Assembly: GCA_963662575.1 (NCBI GenBank)
Contig: OY759723.1
Span: forward strand, 1,984,001-2,048,000
DNA: 64,000 nt
Direction of reading: 5' to 3'
Origin: Bin5 sp963662575
Lineage (GTDB): Bacteria > Chloroflexota > Anaerolineae > Caldilineales > Caldilineaceae
Numbering within the stretch: the stretch's first letter is position 1; each line of letters opens with the position of its first letter. Below the pieces are notes generated by a model that saw nothing but the letters and a program-made list of their open reading frames with translations, was not told the origin of the DNA and made no database searches. A program made the position numbers and the translations under genes. Of the stretch, positions 38,023 through 45,746 are shown piece by piece.

Positions 38023-38807
38023 TGACCATCGATCTCGATTCCCTCCGCAATCTGCTCTGTGAGCGTCTCTGCGAAGACGTGAGAGTCGACGCGCGCCCCG
38101 ACGGCGTTGTGATGGTGCGAACGCACTTCGAGTTCCCCGACGGGGACCGCTATCCAATCCATCTGTCTGAGGCGGCTTCGGGCGGGCTCCGCTTGTCCGA
38201 TCGCGGACATACGCTCATGCACATCAGCTACGAGCATGACATCGACTCGTTCATGGATGGGACCCGCGGTATGCTTCTCGAACGCATCATGGGCGAGACC
38301 GGACTAAGTTGGGACGGAGACGGGGGGGCATTTTGCTTGGATACCCCGCCTGAACGTCTGCCTGAGGCACTCTTCACCTTCGGACAGGCACTGACCCGTG
38401 TCTACGACCTGACCCTGCTCTCGCGCACCAACGTCGGCTCCACCTTTTATGACGATCTGGCCGACCTCCTGTCCAGCTTGATAGATGACGCCAAGATCGA
38501 ACGCGACTACCAGCCCCAGGTTCCTAATGCCCAGGCCTATCTAGTGGACTATCGCATCGAAAGCAAAAGCGAGATCCCGTTGTTCCTCTACGGTGTGCCC
38601 AACCGCGACAAGGCGCGCCTGACGACGATCATGCTGTCCCACTTCCACAGGCACGACCTCCGCTTCGAATCGATTCTGGTATTCGCGAACCAGACCGAGA
38701 TCCCGCGCATGGATCTGGCGCGACTCTCCGACGTGGGTGGCGACATGATCTCGTCGCTGGCCGCGCATGAAGACTTGAATCGCAAGCTCCTGCAGCGCGC
38801 GGCGTGA
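38022..38807 (+). CDS. DUF1828/DUF1829 protein
   Basis: 261 residues. The N-terminal DUF1828 segment (VMVRTHFEFPDGDRYPIHLS, GGLRLSDRGHTLMHIS) is followed by a C-terminal DUF1829-like segment (LVDYRIESKSEIPLFLYGVP, LTTIMLSHF, ESILVFANQTEIPRMDLARLSDVGGDM). The function of both domains is not established; they are often met in mobile or defence contexts. Coupled to the 158-aa gene by a one-base overlap. The alternating strand/helix pattern of the second half with E/D and K residues could be a degenerate nuclease-like fold (weak inference). Confidence 0.78.
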   Translation: MTIDLDSLRNLLCERLCEDVRVDARPDGVVMVRTHFEFPDGDRYPIHLSEAASGGLRLSDRGHTLMHISYEHDIDSFMDGTRGMLLERIMGETGLSWDGDGGAFCLDTPPERLPEALFTFGQALTRVYDLTLLSRTNVGSTFYDDLADLLSSLIDDAKIERDYQPQVPNAQAYLVDYRIESKSEIPLFLYGVPNRDKARLTTIMLSHFHRHDLRFESILVFANQTEIPRMDLARLSDVGGDMISSLAAHEDLNRKLLQRAA

Positions 38808-38922
38808 CCACCAGGCTCGCGGTAAAACCATTACCGGAGAATAGCTCTTGGCCCTCTGCGGGCTGAGTTGCGTCCTTGTGACGAAATGAAGACTGTCAAT
38901 GAATAGAGAGGACTCAACATAT

Positions 38923-41736
38923 ATGGCGCGTCGAAAGAAGACCAGGACCGTTGAAACCATCACCCACCCCGAAGCCACCCGCAAAAACCTCCCCAGCGCC
39001 GAACACCAGCCCCTCATGCAGGAAGAAGACCAGTCCCCCCTTCGCGTCGCCTACCAACGCCGCAACCGCGACCTGGACCCACAACTGGTCTGGCGCGGCA
39101 AGGACGAGCAGGACTGGTCCGACCTCGTCGTCAACGCGCCCCCGCTCTACATCCAGGAACGCGTCCATCCCAAAGTCCTCATCGACGACCTGATGCAGCA
39201 GAGCGAACAGGCCCGCCGCGCGCAGGACGACAACATCCAGCCCGGTTTCGCCGATCTCTTCGCCGACTTCAACGGCCTGCCCTCCGAGGACGCCAAGACC
39301 GAGTTCTACCAGCACGACGCCAACTGGTCCAACCGCATGGTCCTCGGCGACAGCCTCCAGGTCATGGCCTCACTCGCCGAGCGCGAAGGACTGCGGGGCA
39401 AGGTGCAGTGCATCTACATCGACCCGCCCTACGGCATCAAGTTCAACTCCAACTTTCAGTGGTCCACCACCAGCCGCAACGTGCGCGACGGCAAGGCCGA
39501 CCACATCACCCGTGAGCCGGAGCAAGTCAAAGCCTTCCGCGACACTTGGCGCGACGGCATCCACTCCTACCTCACCTACCTTCGCGACCGTCTGACCGTC
39601 GCCCGTGACCTGCTGACCAAGAGCGGATCGATTTTTGTCCAAATTGGGGATGAAAATGTTCACCGCGTGCGAGCGGTAATAGATGAAGTGTTTGGAGAGG
39701 AGAATCTTGTCTCCTTCCTTACAATTCAGAAGACTAGCAGCCAAACTGACAAAAACCTCTCCTCAGTGTCGGATTATATTCTCTGGTTCTCCAAAGACAA
39801 ACACTTGCTGAAGTTCAGAAGGCCATTCCTGAAAAAGGACGCAGGCTTTTCTGCTGGAGGGCAATACTCTAAGCTTCAATTGCCGGACTTCAGTCGCACT
39901 ACAATGACGAAAGAAGAACGGTCTGATAGGTCCAAAATAAGGCCTAACGTGAGAATATATCGTCACGATACTCTTACATCTCAAAGTGGGAGCGAAACAA
40001 CAAACTATGAATATTACGACCAAGGTCGGACTTTCGACTCTGGTCGAGGATTCTGGAAGACAAACTCAGTTGGTATGACACGTCTTTCCCGATCTATGCG
40101 CCTTGGGCACGCCAAGAATAGCCTCAATTATATTAGGTTCATTGATGACTTCCCTGTTACTCCTATTGGAAACCTCTGGACTGATACACTTACGGGTTCA
40201 TTCACTGAGGACAAAATTTATGTCGTTCAGACGGCGCAGAAAATCATCCAACGTTGCATCCTCATGACAACCGACCCCGGCGACCTCGTGCTCGACCCCA
40301 CCTGCGGCTCCGGTACCACCGCCTACGTCGCCGAGCAGTGGGGCCGCCGTTGGATCACTATCGACACCTCCCGCGTCGCCCTCGCCCTGGCACGCGCCCG
40401 CATCATGGGCGCCCGCTACCCCTACTACCTGCTCTCCGACAGCATCGCCGGTCAGTTGAAAGAGGCCGAAATCGAGAGCAAGGTGTCTTCGGAGCGCGCC
40501 AGCTACGGCAACATCCGCCAGGGCTTCGTTTACGAACGCGTGCCCCACATAACCCTGCGCGCCATCGCCAACAACGCCGAAATCGATGTTATTTGGGAAG
40601 AATTCGAGCAGACGCTGGAACCGCTGCGTAAGGGACTCAACGCCGCCCTCGGCACCGCTTGGGAGGAGTGGGAGATCCCCCGCGACGCCGACGAAAACTG
40701 GCCAGAAGATGTCAAACAACTGCACGAAAGCTGGTGGCAACAGCGCATCGTCCGACAGCAGGAAATAGACGCCTCTATCGCGGACAAAGCCGATAGCGAG
40801 TACCTCTACGACAAACCCTACGAGGACCGCAACAAAGTGCGCGTCGCCGGCCCCTTCACCGTTGAGAGCATCTCTCCCCACCGTACCCTCGCCGTCGACG
40901 AGAACGACGAATTCATTGAAACCTTCGGCGAAGGGCAGGCAGGCTACGGCAGCGTCTACGACTTCGTCGCCATCATCCTCGAAAACCTCAAGACCGCCGG
41001 CGTCCAGCAGGCCCACAAAGAGGACCGCATCGAATTCACCTCCCTCACCCCTTGGCCCGGTCACCACGTCTGCGCCGAAGGCCGCTACTTCGAAGGCGGC
41101 GAAGAACACGGCATCCAGCGCCGCGCCGCCATTTTCATCGGCCCCGAATTCGGCACCGTCTCCCGCCCCGACCTGGTTGATGCCGCCCGCGAGGCCGCCG
41201 ACGGCGACTTCGACGTGCTCATCGCCTGTGCCTTCAACTACGAAGCCCACACCACCGAATTCGAGAAGCTGGGCAAGATTCCCGTGCTCAAAGCGCGCAT
41301 GAACGCCGACCTCCACATGGCCGCCGATCTCAAGAATACCGGCACGGGCAATCTCTTTGTGATTTTCGGGGAGCCTGACGTCGACCTTCTCGACGCCGAT
41401 GACGGCCAGATCAAAGTGCGGGTCAACGGCGTCGACGTCTTCCATCCCAACACCGGCGAGGTGCGCAGCGACGGACCCGAAGGAATCGCCTGTTGGTTCA
41501 TCGACACCGACTACAACGGCGAGAGCTTCTTCGTGCGCCACGCCTACTTCCTCGGCGCAAACGACCCCTACAAGGCCCTCAAGACCACGCTCAAAGCCCA
41601 GATCGACGCCGAAGCCTGGGAGCTGCTGCGCAGCGATACCTCCCGCCCGTTTGATAAACCCGACTCCGGCCGCATCGCCGTCAAAGTCATCAACCACCTC
41701 GGCGATGAAGTAATGAAAGTTTTCCGGGTAGACTGA
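38923..41736 (+). CDS. Type III-like site-specific DNA methyltransferase (Mod)
   Basis: 937-residue beta-class N6-adenine or N4-cytosine methyltransferase. Motif IV DPPY at 167-170 precedes motif I DPTCGSGTT at 458-466, the order of beta-class enzymes. ATG 38923 is preceded by AGAGAGGA. The segment between the motifs, about 39640-40250 (residues 240-442, the target-recognition region), is clearly A/T-rich with different codon choice from both flanks, suggesting exchange of the specificity domain. A long C-terminal extension (about 470 residues) follows. It protects host DNA from the Res subunit encoded upstream. Confidence 0.92.
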   Translation: MARRKKTRTVETITHPEATRKNLPSAEHQPLMQEEDQSPLRVAYQRRNRDLDPQLVWRGKDEQDWSDLVVNAPPLYIQERVHPKVLIDDLMQQSEQARRAQDDNIQPGFADLFADFNGLPSEDAKTEFYQHDANWSNRMVLGDSLQVMASLAEREGLRGKVQCIYIDPPYGIKFNSNFQWSTTSRNVRDGKADHITREPEQVKAFRDTWRDGIHSYLTYLRDRLTVARDLLTKSGSIFVQIGDENVHRVRAVIDEVFGEENLVSFLTIQKTSSQTDKNLSSVSDYILWFSKDKHLLKFRRPFLKKDAGFSAGGQYSKLQLPDFSRTTMTKEERSDRSKIRPNVRIYRHDTLTSQSGSETTNYEYYDQGRTFDSGRGFWKTNSVGMTRLSRSMRLGHAKNSLNYIRFIDDFPVTPIGNLWTDTLTGSFTEDKIYVVQTAQKIIQRCILMTTDPGDLVLDPTCGSGTTAYVAEQWGRRWITIDTSRVALALARARIMGARYPYYLLSDSIAGQLKEAEIESKVSSERASYGNIRQGFVYERVPHITLRAIANNAEIDVIWEEFEQTLEPLRKGLNAALGTAWEEWEIPRDADENWPEDVKQLHESWWQQRIVRQQEIDASIADKADSEYLYDKPYEDRNKVRVAGPFTVESISPHRTLAVDENDEFIETFGEGQAGYGSVYDFVAIILENLKTAGVQQAHKEDRIEFTSLTPWPGHHVCAEGRYFEGGEEHGIQRRAAIFIGPEFGTVSRPDLVDAAREAADGDFDVLIACAFNYEAHTTEFEKLGKIPVLKARMNADLHMAADLKNTGTGNLFVIFGEPDVDLLDADDGQIKVRVNGVDVFHPNTGEVRSDGPEGIACWFIDTDYNGESFFVRHAYFLGANDPYKALKTTLKAQIDAEAWELLRSDTSRPFDKPDSGRIAVKVINHLGDEVMKVFRVD

Positions 41737-41766
41737 CACTGACCACTAGCCACTGACCACTGCAGC
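41737..41766. repeat. Family C repeat between mod and the helicase gene
   Basis: CACTGACCACTAGCCACTGA then CCACTGCAG fills the 31-base gap from the mod stop to the next ATG, leaving no normal Shine-Dalgarno sequence for the helicase gene. Confidence 0.7.
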
Positions 41767-41767
41767 C

Positions 41768-43834
41768 ATGCAATACCTTATTGCCGACACCTTCACCGAC
41801 AGTCTTGTCAAACTGAGCGGTGACGAACAGAAAGCGGTCAAGACCACGGTTTTTGACCTGCAGACCGATCCCTCGCGTCCGAGCTTGCAGTTCCACCGGC
41901 TCGACCGCGCACGTGACAAAAACTTCTGGTCCGTGCGCGTCAGTTCAGACATCCGCATCATCGTCCACCGCAGGCAGAATAGCCTTCTGCTCTGCTACGT
42001 CGATCACCACGACGACGCTTACGGTTGGGCGCAGCGCCGCCGTCTGGAAACCCACCCCAGGACAGGCGCGGCTCAACTGGTCGAGGTGCGGGAAACGGTC
42101 AAGGAGGTCCCGGTCTACGTGCAGGTGGAAAAGCCCAGGCCGCTCCCCTTTGCCAACATTACCGATGACGAACTGCTCAACTACGGCGTACCGGCCGAGT
42201 GGCTGCCCGATGTACGCAGCGCCGACGACAACAGCCTCCTCGACCTTGCCGACCACCTGCCGGTCGAGGCCGCCGAAGCCCTGCTGGAGCTGGCAACCGG
42301 CGGGACACCGCCGCTTCCTACCCATACCCCGCCCGAAACCGACCCGTTCGAGCATCCCGACGCCCGCCGCCGCTTCCGCGTCATGCACGACGTCGAAGAG
42401 TGGGAACGCGCCCTCGACTACCCGTGGGAGAAATGGGTCGTCTTCCTGCACCCGGCCCAACGGGAGTTGGTCGAGCGGACCTACAACGGGCCTGCCCGGG
42501 TATCAGGCTCAGCCGGCACCGGCAAGACCATCGTCGCCCTCCACCGCGCCGTCCATCTTGCCCGAACCAATCCCGACGCCCGCGTTCTGTTGACGACATT
42601 CTCGGAGACGTTGGCCAACGCGCTCCGCAGCAAGCTGCGTATTCTGATCAGCTCGGAGCCGCGCCTCGGAGAACGCATCGAAGTCTACGCCATCGACGCC
42701 CTGGGAAAAAGACTCTATCGTCTCAACTTGGGGGAGTTCGCGCTTGCAACACCTGAAGAAACAGGTCAAAAGATCGAAGACGCGGCTGCCGCGGCCGAAG
42801 AAAGCAAGTTTTCGACGGGCTTTATGCTGACGGAGTGGGAGCGGGTCGTCGACGCCTGGCAATTGGAAACGTGGGATGACTATCGCGTCGTCCCACGTCT
42901 CGGCCGTCGCCGCAGTCTGCCTGAATCCCAGCGCAAGGAACTCTGGTCCATTTTCGAGAACGTACGCGCAAGCCTGAAGGCAGACGGCCTGATCACCCGT
43001 GCGCAGATGTACGGCCAACTTGCACAACGGTTTAGTGAAACGCAGCGGTCGCCGTTCGATTTCGTAATCGTAGACGAATGCCAGGACGTCGGCGTATCCC
43101 AACTGCGCTTTCTGCGAGCCCTGGGCACCGACAAGCCGGACGCTCTCTTCTTCACCGGCGACCTCGGCCAGCGCATATTCCAGCAGCCCTTCTCGTGGCG
43201 GACGCTAGGCATCGAAATTCGTGGGCGGGCCCGCACTCTCAAAGTCAACTACCGCACCTCCCATCAGATCAGGAGGCGCTCCGACCTCCTGCTGGGCCCT
43301 GACATCGTCGACGTCGACGGCAACACCGAAGAGCGCGCAGGCACGATTTCCGTGTTCAATGGCGCCGAACCGGCGATAGTCGTTTCCGACTCGGTCGAGG
43401 AAGAGATAGAGGCCGTCGCCGGCTGGCTGACCAAATTGAAGGAAGGGGACTTGGCGCCAGATGAGATCAGCGTCTTCGTCCGCTCGACAGACCAGATCGA
43501 ACGGGCAACGGCTGCCGTCGAGAAGGCCGGACTCCCATTCACAATTCTCGATAGCAACATGCAGACAACCGCAGGGCACGTTTCAGTCAGCACCATGCAT
43601 CTGGCCAAGGGACTGGAGTTCCGTGCCGTGGCCGTCATCGCCTGCGACGACGAGGTCGTGCCGCTACAGGACCGTATCGAGACGGTCACCGACGACGCCG
43701 ATCTCGAAGATGTCTACAACACCGAACGCCATCTCCTCTACGTCGCCTGCACCCGTGCCCGCGACCATCTCCTCGCTTCCGGCGTCGATCCTGCCTCCGA
43801 GTTCCTGGATGATATGTTGGTGAATGGCATTTGA
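41768..43834 (+). CDS. RelE-like domain fused to UvrD/Rep superfamily 1 helicase
   Basis: 688 residues. Residues 1-95 look like a RelE/ParE/YafQ toxin fold (ADTFTDSLVKLSGDEQKAV, FWSVRVSSDIRIIVHRR, LLLCYVDHHDDAYGWAQRR). Residues about 235-680 are a complete SF1A helicase: Walker A GSAGTGKT (247-254), DECQ (436-439), GDLGQRIFQ, LKVNYRTS, VSTMHLAKGLEF and YVACTRARDHLL. A 140-residue linker joins them. It closes the restriction cluster 31 bases after mod and is followed by a terminator. A helicase with an RNase-fold head could couple nucleic-acid sensing to translation arrest; this is inference. Confidence 0.85.
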   Translation: MQYLIADTFTDSLVKLSGDEQKAVKTTVFDLQTDPSRPSLQFHRLDRARDKNFWSVRVSSDIRIIVHRRQNSLLLCYVDHHDDAYGWAQRRRLETHPRTGAAQLVEVRETVKEVPVYVQVEKPRPLPFANITDDELLNYGVPAEWLPDVRSADDNSLLDLADHLPVEAAEALLELATGGTPPLPTHTPPETDPFEHPDARRRFRVMHDVEEWERALDYPWEKWVVFLHPAQRELVERTYNGPARVSGSAGTGKTIVALHRAVHLARTNPDARVLLTTFSETLANALRSKLRILISSEPRLGERIEVYAIDALGKRLYRLNLGEFALATPEETGQKIEDAAAAAEESKFSTGFMLTEWERVVDAWQLETWDDYRVVPRLGRRRSLPESQRKELWSIFENVRASLKADGLITRAQMYGQLAQRFSETQRSPFDFVIVDECQDVGVSQLRFLRALGTDKPDALFFTGDLGQRIFQQPFSWRTLGIEIRGRARTLKVNYRTSHQIRRRSDLLLGPDIVDVDGNTEERAGTISVFNGAEPAIVVSDSVEEEIEAVAGWLTKLKEGDLAPDEISVFVRSTDQIERATAAVEKAGLPFTILDSNMQTTAGHVSVSTMHLAKGLEFRAVAVIACDDEVVPLQDRIETVTDDADLEDVYNTERHLLYVACTRARDHLLASGVDPASEFLDDMLVNGI

Positions 43835-43849
43835 GAATGGCAGGAACAA

Positions 43850-43888
43850 GCCTGACGAATGCATGGGCCATTCATCAGGCAGTTTTTT
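43850..43888 (+). terminator. Rho-independent terminator after the helicase gene
   Basis: GCCTGACGAATG (43850-43861) pairs with CATTCATCAGGC (43869-43880) with one mismatch, then T6 (43883-43888). Confidence 0.8.
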
Positions 43889-44040
43889 CTCTATTTGAAA
43901 ATGCCCCGCAATCGCATTTCACCTCCTTTCGCGTTCATGGACGGGGGAAGACTATCGCCTGCATCCCATGTCTCCGGGCCCCGTGTCGCGAGCAGGACTA
44001 AGCCTGTACGAAGACAGTCAAAACGCACCTGCGAATCTTC

Positions 44041-44078
44041 TTGACAACTCGTTTCAAAAATGTTACTATATAGGTAAC
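44041..44078 (+). promoter_or_regulatory. higBA promoter with overlapping operator
   Basis: TTGACA (44041-44046), 17 bp, TACTAT (44064-44069). A near-palindrome GTTACTATATAGGTAAC (44062-44078) covers the -10, the expected site for autorepression by the HigA helix-turn-helix. Confidence 0.65.
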
Positions 44079-44109
44079 GATAATCCTCCATCCTAATCTT
44101 ATCTGTCCC

Positions 44110-44445
44110 GTGGAAATTACTTTCAGAACCCAAAGGCTTCAGAAAGACTTCAGCTCGGAAAGAACGCTCAGGAGAAAGTATGGGGAGCGCATGGCGCTGA
44201 CAATTATGGCGCGCATCGGAGTTCTAAGAAATGCCAGCACACTGTCGAAGGTCCCGACAACCCCTCCGGAAAGGAGACACCAGCTTAAGGGTGACAGAAA
44301 TGAACAGTTCGCCGTTGACCTCGTCCATCCCTTCAGACTGGTGTTTGAACCAAACCAATATCCACCTGAACGCAAAAAGGACGGAGGGATCGATCTGGAT
44401 CAAGTGACCGCAATCAAGATCCTGCAAGTGGTCGACTATCACTAA
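44110..44445 (+). CDS. higB: HigB-type (RelE family) mRNA interferase toxin
   Basis: 111 residues, GTG start. MEITFRTQRLQKDFSSERTL, RKYGERMALTIMARI, PPERRHQLKGDRNEQFAVDL, HPFRLVFEP and IKILQVVDYH match the HigB/RelE family along its full length. HigB-type toxins cleave mRNA on the ribosome. The toxin gene comes before the antitoxin gene, the normal order for hig loci. The protein looks intact, with the conserved R, K and terminal YH residues of the family. Confidence 0.92.
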   Translation: MEITFRTQRLQKDFSSERTLRRKYGERMALTIMARIGVLRNASTLSKVPTTPPERRHQLKGDRNEQFAVDLVHPFRLVFEPNQYPPERKKDGGIDLDQVTAIKILQVVDYH

Positions 44446-44533
44446 GCGCTATTGGATAGGAGCGCTGACCGAAATTCACGACAATGGCGGCGGTCATGAA
44501 CGTGAATGGCTCCCACCCAAGGAAGGAGAAAGC

Positions 44534-45619
44534 ATGGCTGCGACAACGAATCGATTCCAGCCCGACTACGCAGTGTCGCCAGGATGGGTCCTGAAAGAGC
44601 GGCTTGAAGTGAATGAAATCTCACAGGCTGAATTTGCACGCCGGTGCGGTCGCTCACCGAAACTCATCAGCGAGATCATTGCCGGGAAGGCTCCCGTCGA
44701 AGCTGAGACGGCGCTTCAATTTGAAAAAGTGTTGGGAGTCGATGCCGGTATCTGGCTCGGGCTGGAAAAAGACTATCAGTTGCATCAGATGCGAAAGGCA
44801 GAGGCGAGGGAAGCTGAAGCGTCCTCCGATTGGGCGCGCAGCTTTCCCGTCAACGAGTTGGTAAAGCGCGGTGTGATTCGCAGGGTGAAATCGGATGGCG
44901 AAAAAGTAACGGAGTTGCTCTCTTTCTTTAGAGTGGCCTCCAAAGAGGTATGGCAGACTCGATACAAGGCCGTTGCGGTTGACTTTCGACACTCACCAAG
45001 CTTCAGCAGCGACGAGTTCGCCTTAGCAGCGTGGCTCAGGCTCGTGGAGATTGAAGCTGAGACACAAACAATTGAGGAATACGACAGGTCAACCTTTATG
45101 AGAGTGTTAAGAAGTGTCCGCCAGTTGACACGCGCAGAGTTACCTCAGGCCCTCGTCGAAGCACGCCATCTTTGCAGCGAAGCCGGCGTTGCTCTTGTGT
45201 GCGTAAAGCCACTGCCCAAGACGCGCTTGAGCGGAGCGGCAAGGTGGCTCTCACCCCGAAAGCCGCTGATTGCCCTGAGCGGGCGTCACGGCTCCGACGA
45301 CCAGATCTGGTTCAGCCTGTTCCATGAAGCCGCGCACATACTTCTGCACAGCAAGAAGAGTGTCTACGTCGACGGAGACACGAACGGAGACGATGGAGAT
45401 GAGGCAGAGGCAAACAAATGGGCAGCGAATTTCCTGATTCCCCAGTCTGCTTGGCAGCGCTTCCTCGACACCGACGCCTACCGCAGCGAGGACGCCATCC
45501 GCAGCTTCGCCGCCGAACAGGAAATCGCGCCAGGTATAGTTGTCGGCAGACTCCAGCACGAAGGGCTCCTTGCATGGAAGAGTCGCTTGAACCATTTAAA
45601 GGTAAGGGTTCACCTGTAG
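44534..45619 (+). CDS. higA: HigA antitoxin fused to ImmA/IrrE metallopeptidase domain
   Basis: 361 residues; ATG has GGAAGGAG upstream. The N-terminal XRE-type helix-turn-helix (LEVNEISQAEFARRCGRSPK, then LISEIIAG) represses the operon and binds HigB. The C-terminal ImmA/IrrE domain carries the zinc protease motif FHEAAHILLHS and a later glutamate in EANKWAANFLIP. The fusion suggests that the antitoxin has, or senses, a proteolytic activity. ImmA proteases cleave phage or element repressors, so it could release the toxin upon a signal (inference). Confidence 0.92.
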   Translation: MAATTNRFQPDYAVSPGWVLKERLEVNEISQAEFARRCGRSPKLISEIIAGKAPVEAETALQFEKVLGVDAGIWLGLEKDYQLHQMRKAEAREAEASSDWARSFPVNELVKRGVIRRVKSDGEKVTELLSFFRVASKEVWQTRYKAVAVDFRHSPSFSSDEFALAAWLRLVEIEAETQTIEEYDRSTFMRVLRSVRQLTRAELPQALVEARHLCSEAGVALVCVKPLPKTRLSGAARWLSPRKPLIALSGRHGSDDQIWFSLFHEAAHILLHSKKSVYVDGDTNGDDGDEAEANKWAANFLIPQSAWQRFLDTDAYRSEDAIRSFAAEQEIAPGIVVGRLQHEGLLAWKSRLNHLKVRVHL

Positions 45620-45746
45620 TAGACATTCGAATGAATGTGCGCCAATGCCAACCTTCCCGTCTGAGCCCCCGTTGACCTGTTGCGCATTCTCGTTGATCAC
45701 ATCAGTTTGACGTTCGAAGACTAGAGTTTTCACTGGGAGAAATTTG

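Noticed and set aside
40198..41739. 513-codon minus-strand frame opposite mod
   Set aside because: Val/Gly/Asp-rich mirror of the methyltransferase gene; mod has clear catalytic motifs on the other strand.
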